The notes beneath the pieces were generated by a model. That model saw only the letters and a list, made by a program, of their open reading frames with translations. It was not told where the DNA came from and ran no database searches. From Branchiostoma lanceolatum (Eukaryota > Chordata > Leptocardii > Amphioxiformes > Branchiostomatidae), in contig NC_089730.1 of assembly GCF_035083965.1 (NCBI RefSeq), positions 19,386,742-19,450,741 of the forward strand: DNA of 64,000 nt, read 5' to 3'. Both the position numbers and the translations under genes were made by a program. Positions 1 through 11,000 of the stretch are shown in pieces. The first letter of the stretch is position 1; every line of letters starts with the position of its first letter.

Positions 1-433
1 CCGGAAGTGGAAATGACGTCATCGATGGCAGAGAAGGTCAAGTGTAAGTCCTCTTCGTTTTGGAAGTAGTGAAACCTCAGAACTTTCTCCATCTGGTACC
101 TTTAAGACGAAGTATACATCAATTTTGTGTTCATTTCAGGCGATTCTTAAACCTCTTCACATTCTGAGTTACTCAATGGTCAATTTACAACGTTGCCAGT
201 ACTAATAAGGTAGTTCACGATTCCAAGTACGCATATATCTAGTCAGATATCATGTTATGGTGGGTAATATATGTCAAAGGTGAGGGCCCCGGAGGCATAA
301 GCAACCCGTCTGGACATTGCTATGGAAATCGAGACAATGCCCGAGACGAGAACTGTTTACAAGCCAGGAGACTTTACCTTTGACCTTGCGCATGCGCACT
401 CAGAATTGTGAACGACATCAGTAAGCCAGGTAC
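1..433. other. Non-coding edge, presumed serpin intron
   Basis: No coding exon is visible. On the minus strand this lies directly downstream of the splice donor of the serpin exon, so it should be the following intron. Positions of about 250-410 resemble 48,600-48,740 (shared stretches around the 'cgagaactgt' and 'gcgcatgcgca' words), so part of it is a dispersed repeat. Confidence 0.5.
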
Positions 434-614
434 CTTGTGTTGCCCCGGGCTCCTATATAAGTCATGGCCATGGCTGCGGAGATACTGAGCGGAGAGAAGA
501 CGATGTTCCCGCTCGTGCTGTCACACAGCCGCCGGAACAGACCCAGGGCGAATGCGCTGTTCGCCTCCACAAGCGAGCTGATGCCGGATTTCGTCTCCCA
601 CAATGTTGTTACAC
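434..614 (-). CDS. Serpin, one N-terminal exon (partial gene)
   Basis: Serpins are serine (or cysteine) protease inhibitors that trap their target through a large conformational change. This exon encodes the helix A to helix B region: SSLVEANSAFALGLFRRL, then GNIVFSPLSIS and AMAMTYIGARGNT, the typical serpin N-terminal core. A branch/acceptor-like run ending in TACAG precedes the exon at 615. The donor AACACAAG|gtacct ends it at 434, within a codon (phase 2). The rest of the protein, including the reactive-centre loop, lies beyond the left edge. No signal peptide is seen, and the true start codon is probably in an upstream exon I cannot place. The exon heads an array of near-identical copies, so it is unclear which copy is used. 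Confidence 0.7.
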
Positions 615-1185
615 CTGTAATATAACAAATGGAGATTACTGAGGGGTGAGAAGACGATGTTCCCGTCCGTGCTGTCACACAGCCGCCGGAACAGGCCCAG
701 GGCGAACGCGCTGTTCGCCTCCACAAGCGAGCTGATGCCGGATTTCGTCTCCCACAATGTTGTCACACCTGTAATATAGCAAATGGAGATAGTGAGCGGG
801 GAGAAGACGATGTTCCCGTCCGTGCTGTCACACAGCCGCCGGAACAGGCCCAGGGCGAACGCTCTGTTCGCCTCCACAAGCGAGCTGATGCCGGATTTCG
901 TCTCCCACAATGTTGTCACACCTGTAATATAGTAAATGGAGATACTGAGCGGGGAGAAGACGATGTTCCCGTCCGTGCTGTCACACAGCCACCGGAACAG
1001 GCCCAGGGCGAACGCGCTGTTCGCCTCCACAAGCGAGCTGATGCCGGACTTCGTCTCCCACAATGTTGTCACACCTGTAATATAGCAAATGGAGATTACT
1101 GAGCGGGGAGAAGACGATGTTCGCCTCCACAAGCGAGCTGATGCCGGACTTCGTCTCCCACAACGTCGTCACACCTGTATTGTAA
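614..1185 (-). repeat. Tandem copies of the serpin exon start
   Basis: Repeat junctions (the 'cctgtaatata' word) fall at 614, 768, 921, 1074 and 1174, giving steps of 154, 153, 153 and 100 bp. A 153-bp unit is 51 codons, and each unit keeps the intron acceptor (TATTACAG|GTGT) plus the serpin helix A/strand 6B segment. Most units have no stop in the serpin frame, so about 200 codons stay open across the array; units with a one-base gain ('gattact' for 'gatact') shift the frame. The last copy, at about 1110-1174, carries an internal deletion. Each copy lacks the exon 3' end and donor. Confidence 0.75.
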
Positions 1186-1293
1186 CGATTTGTGCGAATC
1201 CTCTGATATCATACATGTGGCATCTGTTCTGAATAAAGCAATTTAAAGAAGTCATATCAAATCCTATCCTCTCTTCTCTTATCACATAATTTC

Positions 1294-1332
1294 ATATCAT
1301 ATCATATCATATCATATCATGTATCATATCAT
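1294..1332. repeat. (ATCAT)n microsatellite
   Basis: Repeats of the pentamer 'atcat' are seen here; a similar run occurs at 18,180-18,230. Confidence 0.8.
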
Positions 1333-1658
1333 GTTTGCCCGATACCACGGCACTATTAACCTGCCCTGTTGACCACCTCTGCACTATGGGCACCTAGCTG
1401 GCCATTATGGTCACTTTAGCATGATCCCCTTGGTTGTTTTGCCATTGACCTAAGGATGAATAATGCTGTTTATAAGTTCATTGTAGGGTCACTATAGACA
1501 GGTTTCACCGTAACCCGTTTATTTACACCATAGTACTCACCTGAAGAAGCGGCCACCGTCCTCTGTCTGCCTCGTAACTTTGCGGGTGGTTTTCGACCTA
1601 AAGATGAGGAATATAAGTCAAATTGATACCATCGATGACTTTTATACACACACACAAA

Positions 1659-1681
1659 CGCGCGCGCACACACACACACTT

Positions 1682-1757
<76 letters not shown>
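1659..1757. repeat. (CA)n microsatellite
   Basis: A long, almost pure CA run. The long open frames across it on either strand are low-complexity artefacts. Confidence 0.95.
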
Positions 1758-1758
<1 letters not shown>

Positions 1759-1999
1759 TACCACACATTCACAAACACACAGGCACATGCAGACACACAC
1801 GTATATGAATTCATATGCATATACACGTATTCATATATACATAGATTTCTATCTGTTAAGTCTTAGTGCAAAAATTGGTTTTCTTTACCATTTTTGATCT
1901 TTTTCTTGCCTCCTCTATTCGTCCGCCCGTCAGCTGTATTCAAACATTTATCGTTAGTTCATGAAATGATAATTGGCTAGGGTTGAAGTCAATTGGAAC

Positions 2000-2320
2000 C
2001 ATTCTCATACGCAACGCCTCGCCCACGGTCTACACAATATATATACATATATATATACATATGTATACCTTGGGAGGCTCTGCTAAACCGCGCTGACTAT
2101 TCTGTGCTTATGATAATATTCTCTAACCAGCTGTCAGCTAGTCAGAGAATCGGCTTTACCTTGAGAAAACATTCTGGCGATTCTATGATTGGCTGACAGC
2201 TGGTTAGAGGCCACGCCCACAAAAGTGGAAACCTCAGCCCGTTTTAGCAGAGCCTCCCCAAGCCAAGGTATACCGTATAGGCCACGGGCGAGGCTCTGCG
2301 TAATTACGTAAGAGAATGAT
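2000..2320. mobile_element. Foldback MITE, about 320 bp
   Basis: The two halves are inverted copies. 'ttgggaggctctgctaaa' near 2070 pairs with 'tttagcagagcctcccc' near 2243, and 'ctaaccagctgtcagc' near 2125 pairs with 'gctgacagctggttag' near 2192. The outer ends ('attctcatacg' and 'cgtaagagaat') also pair imperfectly. No transposase frame is present, so it would be non-autonomous. Confidence 0.75.
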
Positions 2321-2979
2321 TGCAACTAGAATTTGCGTAAGAGAAGGATGAGAACTAGAATGCATAAGATGAAATGAAATTACACGTTGACATTGCTTGC
2401 TAGGGGTTCCCGGTGACGTTGGGAGCTAACTTTTGTCTTAAGAGGACAAGATGTAAATCGTACTTCTGGATTGCAATTTGATAATGGGAGACGTCACCGT
2501 TGTCCTTCGACTGCCAGCCTTCGATGTACCTATTGTTTCAGCAAACAGGACACGATAGAAAGACAAATATCAATAAAGATGATTAATGAATAGTTCAAAC
2601 AAACAAACAAACAAACAAATAAATAGAAAGTATTTCAGTATGCATTTGCCTCTACGAGGGGCACAAACTTTATAACCAAACCTACATGTATATCACAAAG
2701 GTACATCGAAGTCTACAGATTTGTCATACATCGATGAAATGTTCTGTCACAGTCTGCTTAAAAAGCCCAGAAAATCAATCACAATCGTATTACAACGTTA
2801 ACGGCGTCGAAAGGCATACATTTTTTACACTAAGGAATTTGGGTAGCCGTGGTGACTCCGGAAGTGCTTTTTGCTTGTACAGTATCTTAGATAAGGCCAT
2901 TAAGGGCTGCTATATGAATATACAAGCAAAAACACCAATCCAAAGTCGCCACGGCTAGGATTCGGGCAGACACAAAGGT
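2320..2979. other. Intergenic, 3' side of the mosaic gene
   Basis: This is the spacer between the mosaic gene's stop codon and the serpin array. It contains a short CAAA run at 2597-2618. The only polyadenylation-like word I see on the minus strand is a variant TATAAA near 2669-2674, about 300 bases past the stop; a canonical AATAAA was not found. Confidence 0.4.
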
Positions 2980-3336
2980 TCAATATACCGCACCCACTGA
3001 TGAACCGCCCTCCAGGTTCGCACTGTCGGCTTCGTGGGTCCTGCTGACGTCTTGTTTGCTTCCTTCAGTTGGTTCATTTTTGTCTTCTATCATTCCTTCC
3101 TCGTCGTCCTCGACGCCTTCATCCCGCAGTCTGTCGTTCCTGACGGCAGGTGGGGCTGTTGTTGTCTGGGGTGGAGGCTGTGTTGTGGGAGGGTCGGTGG
3201 TGGAAGTGGTGGTGGGGAAAACAGTGGTGGGTGGAGGAGGGGTCGGTGGAGCGCCGGTTGTGCGGAAGGTGGTGGTTTCAGGTTGGATGGTGGGCACGAT
3301 TTCCTCTCGGTATTCTTCGTGGGAGGCAGCCTCGTG
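2980..3336 (-). other. Mosaic gene exon 13: Thr/Pro-rich acidic C-terminal tail
   Basis: Residues 536-653 of the predicted protein. The exon follows acceptor ccaaaag|CAC and runs to a TGA at 2980-2982. It begins with a charged stretch, continues as a mucin-like TTT/PPPP-rich segment that could carry O-glycans, and ends with an acidic region ([14 protein letters not shown]) and a short uncharged tail. The low-complexity G-rich frames on the plus strand here are shadows. Confidence 0.75.
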
Positions 3337-5002
3337 CTTTTGGAGAATAAGAAATATGTCACAGAAGTTTTAATTTGCAAGTTCGTGCCCGAAGGCTAGT
3401 TGTTAGTACGTCGTAGACTTGGGAAACATGCATGTGGTAGAGACATAGGAAAGCGTACATGTGACAAGGACAGTGATTGACATTACTGTGAATTTCCCGC
3501 TAATTCGGACCATGCACTTTCCTGCCTATTCAACTTTGGAACCAGGCCAAGCCAATTTTCCCATCTCGGCAATCCTACCACTTTACAATATTTAAATAAC
3601 TGCAAGCACTCATCAAGACAAATAACCAAACCAAATAAATAAACAAACAAACAAACAAACAAACAAAGATGCCCTACCCGCCGCGCGTACTCCACCCACT
3701 GCATACAGTACCGCCGCACGTACTCCAGACCCTGCCGGATGTGCTCCTCGTACAGACTCGCCATGATCTCCTGACTACAGCCGGACGTGAACAGGATCGC
3801 TCCGTAACATCTGTACAGCCCGCTCTGAGCTCTGTGGTAGGCAGCAAGTACAACATTTCACTGGCTTTCTGTATAAAAATACTGTATAGTAACGGCACGT
3901 ATTAGTGGCACGGTTGCCTTGTGGTTAAAGTTGTCGACTCAGAGCCGGGAGGTGCTGAGTTCGAATAACTGACAGGCCCCGATGTTGTGCCCTTTAAACT
4001 GGTGTAAAGGCACAATTGCCACACTAAATGAGGTGTAAATGAGGACCTAGCTTCGAAACGGCTGGAGACGTCCCCAGGATTGAACGTCCCCAGCAAAACC
4101 TTGTGAGTGAGTGAGTACATGAATTGATGGATGGATGGTTGATGGATGGATGAATGAATGGATGGATGGATGGATGGATGGATGGTGGATGGATGGATGA
4201 ATGAATGAATGAATGTATGGACGAGGGAATCGTTCAAGTCCAAACGAAATATCTAACAACTTACAATGTACTAATCCTGGCTTTGGCGACAGAAACCTAG
4301 ACAGTTATCTACCTGCAGTACTCCTGGGGGTCGTTCTGAACGTTCCGCGCTGACGTCATCTGAAAGTCGTCGAAACACTTGCTGACGCCAGTCTGGAACG
4401 TCCGCCTGCAGCGGCGGTCTGGCGGGAAACCAAAGGTACACGTCATAAGAGGGCAATAGAGCTTGTTGAACAAAACTAAATACCACAATGGAAAATTAGT
4501 GACATATTTTTCCATACAGCAGCAGCAGATCTAGCTCACAGCTAAACTCGTCCTGACCTACGCCTCGGTTGGCCTTGCTTAAACTAGAACAGTAGAGGTT
4601 CTTTAGTACCGAACTGACATGTTACGCCATGGGCATTAGAAGATTTACAGGTGATAAGTCCCAGATACGTACCTGGGTCCTCCCTACAGCGGCACACCTC
4701 GCACCCGGAATCGTCTTGATCTAGACCCCAGTCAGACTATAAGGGGTGGGCTCTTTAGTGCCGAACTGATAAGTAGAAGGTTCACCGGTGACGTTTCAGA
4801 CACGTCTACGTACCTGGGTCCTCCCTACAGCGACAGACCTCGCACCCGGACTCGTCCTGGTCTAGACCCCAGTCGCAGTGCATCCACTCACAGTCGGGCG
4901 GCCCGCAGGCCGGCCTCTGCGCCTGCGCAGCCCGGAACGCTGAGGCATGGTCTGCTGTAGAACAGCAACGGGCAACGGTGCGTTAGCATTATTTTCTGAT
5001 GG

Positions 5003-5071
<69 letters not shown>

Positions 5072-8000
5072 GAATTTTTGATGGTGTTTGTGTGTGTGTG
5101 TTAGAATTTTTGATTGTGTTTGTTTGTGTGTGTGTGTGTATCTTAATGAGCGTGTGTGCCTGTGTATCTACGCCGCCAAATGCTACCGTTCTAGACAAAC
5201 CACTTTACGCTTCATAGATATATGCCAATTCTATGAGTTATAATCTGACCCTGACTGACCTCTGCCGGGCGGCACGCACTCACAGACCTCACAGTCGTAG
5301 TCGTCTGTCCGGTAACCATGGGGACAGTCCAGGTCACAGGTCAGCCCCTCACAGGTGGGCAGCCGCCGGGACAGGCTGTTCTGTTCTACAGGGACTGCAG
5401 ATGACACAATGGTCACTGGGATTTTCTTATTTCCATTTTGTCTAACGCTTACAAATCTGTTGTCTGTTAGACAGGTAGCATAAAGGTTTATAGAATAACA
5501 TGACAAATTCCTGTTTTTCCGGCAAACTACTGCAATATTGTTAAATGTTTTACCGAAAGAACAACTACGAACTTGTGGAATCGTGGAATTTGGTCCTACG
5601 AGGTCAGTGACATCGTCTACTTTGCAGTCAATGGGAACGAATGTTCAACAGAAAAAATTGTCAATAAAAAAAAAAAGAAACAACCAATAAGAATGAATCC
5701 CATTGAGCTATATCTACAATGTACACGATCAGATAATGAAAAACCTTTATAGATGTAGATCACTGCATTGCCTATTGATTATAATTGAGTTGACTGATCA
5801 TAATCGATACCTTTACTTATAGCACAATATGTATAATAAAATTACAGTAACATATAGTTAGAATACCTTCATCTTTACACTCGCATATCTCACAGCCGTA
5901 GTCGTCCTCCCTGTAGCCTCCCACACAGGTTAGTGAACAGTCCAGGTCCTGGCAGCCGTACCCAGAACTTTCCGGACCGTCCTCTACTCTGTAGAACATG
6001 TAGCCGCTGCCTAGCGCGTTTTCATCTTCATCTAGGATCTCTATTCTCCGTTCTGTCGTTGTTTGTGGAGGGACTGTCGTTGGCGCCATGGTTATCGTTG
6101 TGGCTATTGTTGTTGTTGTTGTTGTTGGTTCTGGTGTGGTTGGGAGGACGGTTGTTGTTGGTGGCACCGTTGTAGTCGTTGTTGTAGGAATGGGCACTGT
6201 AGTTGTTGGTACGAACGCTAGGAGGCGTATTCAGACAAAACGTTAGGTGGGTGTCAAGCAAAGGCCATTGCAAGACTGAATGTTCAAAAAATCTACGCAT
6301 GCGTAGGTCTAGAACCAGATACGATCGCCGAGATAGTAACAAGCCTAGCAATGAAAAATAAGTAAATGATGGGTGTGTTTAAGGGTGACACAAATATCAC
6401 TGAAACGTTAATTTAACCGTGATGATAAAAGATATGGTTTTCATGTATGCTTGAAAAGCTAAAGCTTAAGGGTGGGTGAAACAATATGCAAATGGTAACT
6501 TACGAGTCGGCGTCGTCAAAGACGGGGAACAGTCGTCACCTATAAATATAAGGTATAGTTGTAAAGATTAAAGCATTTCATGATCATCCGATCATCGTTC
6601 CTATATACACACTTTTGAGTTAACGTCGAAGTTGAACTGTATAATCTTATTTTACTAACTCGGTTTGAGTCTGATCGTTATTACAGTTAACAGAAAATAA
6701 CATTTCATAAGTACAATTAGTACATGAAGACTATGAAGAAAAGTGTCTGACCGTTATGTGGAGTGTTGGTGAGCCGGTTGTACGGTATCACACACACGGT
6801 GTACAGCTTCTGGTCCAGCCGCTTACGCATGTCGGTCGGTAGGGTGGGTTTTCTACCTGCGAAAGATTCGAAGAGATTTCACATAACCGAAATTAGCCAG
6901 AAAAAAACTACGATAAATCATTTGTTGATCATAACGTCAACGATTCGACGAAAGTATTTCTGAAAGGCTTCAGAAAAAAAGTTGTATTTCCGGTTTCAGT
7001 CCTGAAATAACTATTAGGGTCGGTAGGTACATGTAGGTATTCCCTTATTCTTAAGTAATCCAAAGCCCCCATAGGTTAACAGTGTTTCAAATACAGGAAG
7101 TCTAGATCTGTTCTGAATTTCATCACTCAAAGTCAAATGTCAGATCGAACATTTTATGTCCCTTGCTATGCCTAGAAAAAGGCTCGGGTCTGCAGGTTTT
7201 AGCTAGAGTCGGTCAGGTAACCAGAGACGCAACAATTCTTTTCTTTGTGGAAAGGAAGATAGCACATCTCAATACTTATGCTTTCTTTTGCCAGTTTACG
7301 TACTGAGTATCCATGCGAGGTTCATGTTGCGTCGGCAGGTCCCGTCCGAGTTCCGCACCAGACAGTTATACAGCAGCGCGTAGTTTTCGTAGTCTGTGTC
7401 CAGGATCCACAGGTCACCTGAACAAGAGAGAAAAAGACGACAGGTTACCAGACACCCCTGACCCATTGCCCGTGACGTCATGGCACAACCTGCGTCAAGA
7501 TGGTTATGTCTTCATCCGTGATTGCGAATAGAAGAAAAAAAAATTATGCTTTATTTCCCCCCTAGCAGCATTCTTTGAAAATGCAGCCATACAGACGTAT
7601 AGAGGCCTTGAGAAAGCCGTACTGTGTTAGTGTTAGATACTTTTATATCGCCCTCTGAATGGTGGTAACACTTATTCTTACCTTCGTCGAACGGGTAGTT
7701 GAAGCCGGCGAACTTGTAGGTCATTTTGGCGGGAGGGTCGTAACTCGTGCTCATCAGACGACCCGGGATCATCAGCTGGCACCGGCCGTCACTATGGAAA
7801 CGGCATGTCAGTTAGAAAATATAATCAACGCTAAGTCGTATATTTCAAGATGGTATTGTTTTTAGTCCAGTGTGATAGACAGAGAGGACATGATATGCAA
7901 TCATTGGATTAATGAGACTTTATGGAAAACTATAAAAAATACTACAAAACTCCTTGATTTCATTGGTTCTGAACTAAGAACTTTATTATCCTGGTACATG

Positions 8001-11000
8001 TACTTTAGCGGCAAAAGCACATGCAGTTTCTTTGAGCTCCGCACTGAGTCGCTAAAAACTAAGACAGTTAAGCTTGCACGAAATAGTCTTGCATGGAATG
8101 TAACGTTACATTTTGACATTTAGATTTCAATGACCAGGGGTTGATCCGGCGAAAGAGCTTGTATTTCTTCAACCTTAAAATAGTGCTATCGAAAAACGAA
8201 TGAATGGGAGGATGAATCAAATATTCAAACTTTATTTGTAAATCAAAATAGCAGCACATCTGACAAGGTGCACAATGTAAACAGTGCTGAATTGCGTTGA
8301 CTTTTTAAATAGTAGATTAAAAAGCGAAACAGAATTTCATCAACGAAACTAAGCAAGATCTATATAAATGAAAGTGAGAGTAAGTGAGTGTGTGAGTAAA
8401 TGAGTGAGTGCGTGAGTGTGTGAGTGAGTGAGGAGTGAGTGAGTGTGTGAGTGGAGTGCGTGAGTGACAGTGTGTGAGTAAGTGTGTGAGTGAGTGAACG
8501 AATGAAAGTGTGTGAGTGAGTGTGTGAGTGAGTGAGTGAGTGAGTGAGTCAGTCAGTGAGTGCAATGATATCATTTACTTACATTTTCCCGAAGTACGAG
8601 ACGGAGGCGTCCCTGCCGTTGGGCCTGACGTCGAACACAAAAGCGCCCCCTTCCGACACCAGGTCGGGATGGCCGCGGAACGAGTGATGTCTGACCCGGG
8701 CGATCTCGTACCACTTTCCGCCGAACTGCAGGGACAGAGGAAACAAGAAATCGAAGACTTTTTATTTATTAGTGTGAATTTCTTACTTATTCTGTCATAC
8801 ATTTTCCTGCCAGCCTTCGGGACCAACTTCGGACATGGCCAAGTCAACCTTTCCATCCTGCTAGTCTCTTGTTACAAGGCTCTCCACGCAAACAGAGGTT
8901 CGGCTCCGGCTGTTTTTTTACGTGATTTTATGCGTTTTCATCAGAGGTTTATGGCTTGGCGACATAAAGAAAACGGGACAAAATAAAAAGACCGGTAAAA
9001 TCACATAAGAACACGTCAAAAACAGCCGGAGCAAACCTCTGCTTGGAGAGTACTATTACAATTCTCCGTCTCACATCCTGTCACTCTAGAATATTCAACT
9101 AACGTCGGACACACACCTGGACGAATAACCAAACACACAGACCGAAAATATTGCCTCCGTTTTTTTGGAGGCTATTAATTTTATGAAATATTGAATAGCA
9201 TTATACTAAGTATTTCGATCCCACTACTTCGCCATATATGGATGAAATTCAGAGAATCCGTGGGCCGGAGTTCGGTCATATGATCGACCCCAACTCGGAC
9301 ATGTTTTAAGGGATTGCATATACGTTCGTCATTTCGGATGACGATGCAAAACTGGTACCCGCATATACCGCGTACAACTAGTGCCTTACTAGATTAAATC
9401 CATGAGATACCTGAAGAGGTCTGGAATAATTACAAGAGAAATCAGTCATTCACAATTTCTGACCATTCTCCCACGACAAGTTTTGCATTGCTGTACCTCA
9501 TTGTATCTTAATCAACAAAACTTTAACCAAAGGTGATTCACGAAATCCACGTAGTTCACGTGGCCTCGCCTTGACACAAGTCAATAAAGTTTGGCAGACG
9601 TGGCTGGTCGTGAAAATGTTTTGAACTTTAGCTATATTTAGTAACGGTGGTGAGCAAAGATCACTCTTTATAAGAACAGAAATAGAATCCATGATCCTGA
9701 TGCCGTCTGGACAAAATTAGGAGCATTTGGCATAAACGTTTGGCTGTGAAAATGTTTTGAAATTTTGTTCCGTTTACGCTATATTTAGTAACAACTATGA
9801 ACAGCAACGTGACCACTTACAGTTCAAACAGCTTCATCTATAACGTTATGTATCAAAGACCATTTTATGGGACGGAAATTGAAATATAGACCAGATTTAG
9901 CCACGACAATAACCCAGTCGCGCCCCTGTCTTCTGTGGCTCGCTAATAAAATTAGATTGAAGTTGACAAAGACAAATACAGGTACAGTAACAAATGACAC
10001 ACATCATTTGGGTTTGGTAGTCCAGGATAGAATATGAAGTTTATAATTTAAAGCAGCGTCATGTATGGAATGGTGAATTGTATATTAAAGTGTCCCCTCA
10101 GGTGTACTGAAAAGCAATGTTTGAGCAAATATTTGGCAGAGGCAGAAATCTGGCTTTACACCGAGACACAACTTGCTCGAACACTAATATCCAAGCAGAT
10201 CTATCGGTGCAAATGGCAATATCCAACTCAGGCAGGAAAAAGCAGTTGCCAGTTGCAGCATTTCAGTTCACGTTGTTTTAATTTCGCGGTAGGGAGAAAA
10301 TAAAGTGTTCGCGGTGGTTTTGAGTTGGCGTTTGAGACAATAGTAGACAAGGGGGTGGGAGGGCAAAAAACATCGCGGTGGTTTTAAGTTGTGGCGAAGA
10401 GCTTACCGAGGAAACCGCGAACATAAAAACATCGCGAACATTTCTGCATTAACAATTCTGTCATTGCCACCGCTATATCTGCTTGAAGATTACTCAAACG
10501 CTGACTCGGTGTTGCCCGGGTCCAGCCAATGTAAATGTTAGACTTTCTACGTGTGTTTCTTTCTTTCTACTATCAGAAGAACTTTTAGGGGAGCTTGATT
10601 CATGATGACTTCGCCCTCCTTATCAGCAGTTTAAACTCCGTTTTGTTTGGGAACAGCTTCCTACGAAAGTAAACTTCACCTCCCCCTCCCTGACCACAGG
10701 GAACACACCGGGACACTTCACGGTCTAAAAATGACTCCAGTTACGTTTGTGTAGGTTAGGCCATGTTGATGTGATTATATGGATGACATCCGCGTGTGCA
10801 TCAATTTTCGTCCATTTCCACACAAAAAAAAGTTTTCTACCATACTGTAAGTCGTGAAAAGCAGCTATAAATTGAGCAAATATATGCCGTAAATTACAAA
10901 AAGATATTTCTGAAAACGGATACTAATGTCTAGAATGCCAAACTCAAAGAGGTAGATGTGAAAAACCAAAAATGAAGAATCCATTCTTTGGTATACCATT

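Larger units (their letters stand above)
3678..4418 (-). other. Mosaic gene exons 11-12: unrecognised six-Cys helical module
   Basis: Exons 4418-4313 and 3831-3678 encode residues 449-535. Cysteines are at 452, 463, 483, 492, 502 and 526, and the sequence between them is rich in Glu, Arg, Leu and Gln, suggesting a disulfide-stapled helical bundle. Examples are [14 protein letters not shown] and [21 protein letters not shown] without its last residues. I do not recognise the family. It vaguely resembles the Cys/helix-rich secreted domains of unknown function found in other invertebrates. The intervening intron holds a SINE and a GGAT microsatellite. Confidence 0.6.

Noticed and set aside
1470-1826. 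Long Cys/Val and His/Thr open frames over CA/GT runs (also near 5,000, 36,800-37,100, 46,970-47,140)
   Set aside because: They are translations of dinucleotide microsatellites, open on both strands, with no domain.
8317-8574. Ser/Leu/Thr/His-rich open frame
   Set aside because: It is the translation of a TGAG microsatellite in an intron.
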